A stretch of DNA of 64,000 nt from CAITSH01 sp025356665 (lineage in GTDB: Bacteria > Pseudomonadota > Gammaproteobacteria > Burkholderiales > SG8-39), in contig JANXRV010000043.1 in assembly GCA_025356665.1 (NCBI GenBank), forward strand, positions 1 through 64,000, written 5' to 3'. Of the stretch, positions 63,634-64,000 are shown one piece after another (position 1 is the first letter of the stretch; each line of letters starts with the position of its first letter). The notes under the pieces were generated by a model that saw only the letters and a program-made list of their open reading frames with translations, was not told the DNA's origin and did no database searches. A program made the position numbers and the translations under genes.

Positions 63634-64000
63634 TCAGCGTTTCGGCGCCATGCGCGCCAGACGCGCCTCCAGCCGCGCCACATCGTCACGCAAGGTCTCG
63701 ACGTCACGGCTGAAGCGCGCCACTTCTTCGGGGCGCGCGAGCAGCGGCTGTTCCTCGGTCCAGTACTCGGCAAGGTTTTCGCCGGTGCGCAGCAGCGCGT
63801 CTTTTTGCCACGCCAAAAAATCGCGCGCGGTGTTGGCGATGCGGTGCGCCGCGATGTCGCCCACCAGGCGCGACAAGTCGTCCTCGAAATCCCACTTTAG
63901 GTTGCGGAACAAGAATTGCACCGTGCTGGCGAGGTCGGCGTTGCCGCTGATCTCGACATGCTGTAACAGTGCGTCGCTGCCGCTGAGCAGGTGCGGCAGC
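63634..64000 (-). CDS. ubiJ: UbiJ, SCP2-domain ubiquinone biosynthesis factor (partial, cut by window edge)
   Basis: C-terminal 122 residues of UbiJ. SGNADLASTVQFLFRNLKWDFEDDLSRLVGDIAAHRIANTAR marks the SCP2-like end typical of UbiJ (formerly YigP), and the C-terminal coiled coil (LARPEEVARFSRDVETLRDDVARLEARLARM) follows. The start lies beyond position 64000. In many proteobacteria ubiB follows ubiJ directly. Confidence 0.88.
   Translation of the reverse strand, partial: LPHLLSGSDALLQHVEISGNADLASTVQFLFRNLKWDFEDDLSRLVGDIAAHRIANTARDFLAWQKDALLRTGENLAEYWTEEQPLLARPEEVARFSRDVETLRDDVARLEARLARMAPKR

Overview
This GC-rich 64-kb window looks chromosomal and fits a Burkholderiales-type betaproteobacterium. 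The reasons are five orphan Bug-type periplasmic receptors, several TRAP and ABC uptake systems packed with aromatic or heterocycle catabolic genes, ubiB and ubiJ genes, and start codons that often overlap the preceding stop (ATGA, GTGA, TGATG). No tRNA, rRNA, CRISPR array or prophage was seen. The assignment is inference from gene content; no ribosomal marker is present.

Layout. 0.2-3.3 kb: TRAP transporter dctP-dctQ-dctM, whose dctQ/dctM junction carries a small duplicating insertion. 3.4-3.7 kb: stand-alone cyclic-nucleotide-binding protein. 3.8-10.2 kb (minus): seven genes for RidA, Rieske oxygenase, two-domain VOC dioxygenase, alpha/beta hydrolase and an NMT1/SsuABC-like importer, probably uptake and meta-cleavage of an aromatic compound. 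An intact IS5-family (IS427-like) element at 10.2-11.1 kb sits directly upstream of it. 11.1-16.5 kb: housekeeping-like block (DUF202, RlmL-type methyltransferase, duplicated membrane protein, HemJ, hydrolase, 2Fe-2S protein, VanZ).

16.7-23.1 kb (minus): GMC oxidoreductase, second TRAP transporter, isochorismatase-like hydrolase and an XRE regulator, with a perfect AT-rich palindrome upstream of the hydrolase. 23.2-38.1 kb (minus): amidase, two CoxMSL-type molybdenum hydroxylases each followed by a Bug receptor, a CoxG protein, and pyrC-pyrD(1B)-pyrK-like genes close upstream of the second hydroxylase. 38.3-40.0 kb: small membrane protein, YajD-like HNH protein, RNase D-like exonuclease. 40.0-46.2 kb (minus): HpaI-type aldolase, PDC-lactonase-like amidohydrolase, maleate-isomerase-like protein, two Bug receptors, SSS symporter.

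46.4-63.6 kb: ubiB and ubiJ, usually close neighbours, are separated by about 15.6 kb of catabolic and transport genes. These are a triple-RidA fusion at the end of a livKHMGF operon, a cupin, and a GntR-controlled divergon: Bug receptor and 2OG-Fe(II) oxygenase on the minus strand; SDR, aminotransferase, hydrolase, M20 amidohydrolase and a deaminase-like amidohydrolase on the plus strand. The enzyme set suggests breakdown of a nitrogen-containing, possibly purine- or ureide-like, compound.

The most unusual items are the single-chain RidA pseudo-trimer, the island splitting ubiJ from ubiB, the SDR lacking its catalytic lysine, the HpaI aldolase lacking its catalytic histidine, and the linkage of pyrimidine-ring enzymes to a molybdenum hydroxylase.
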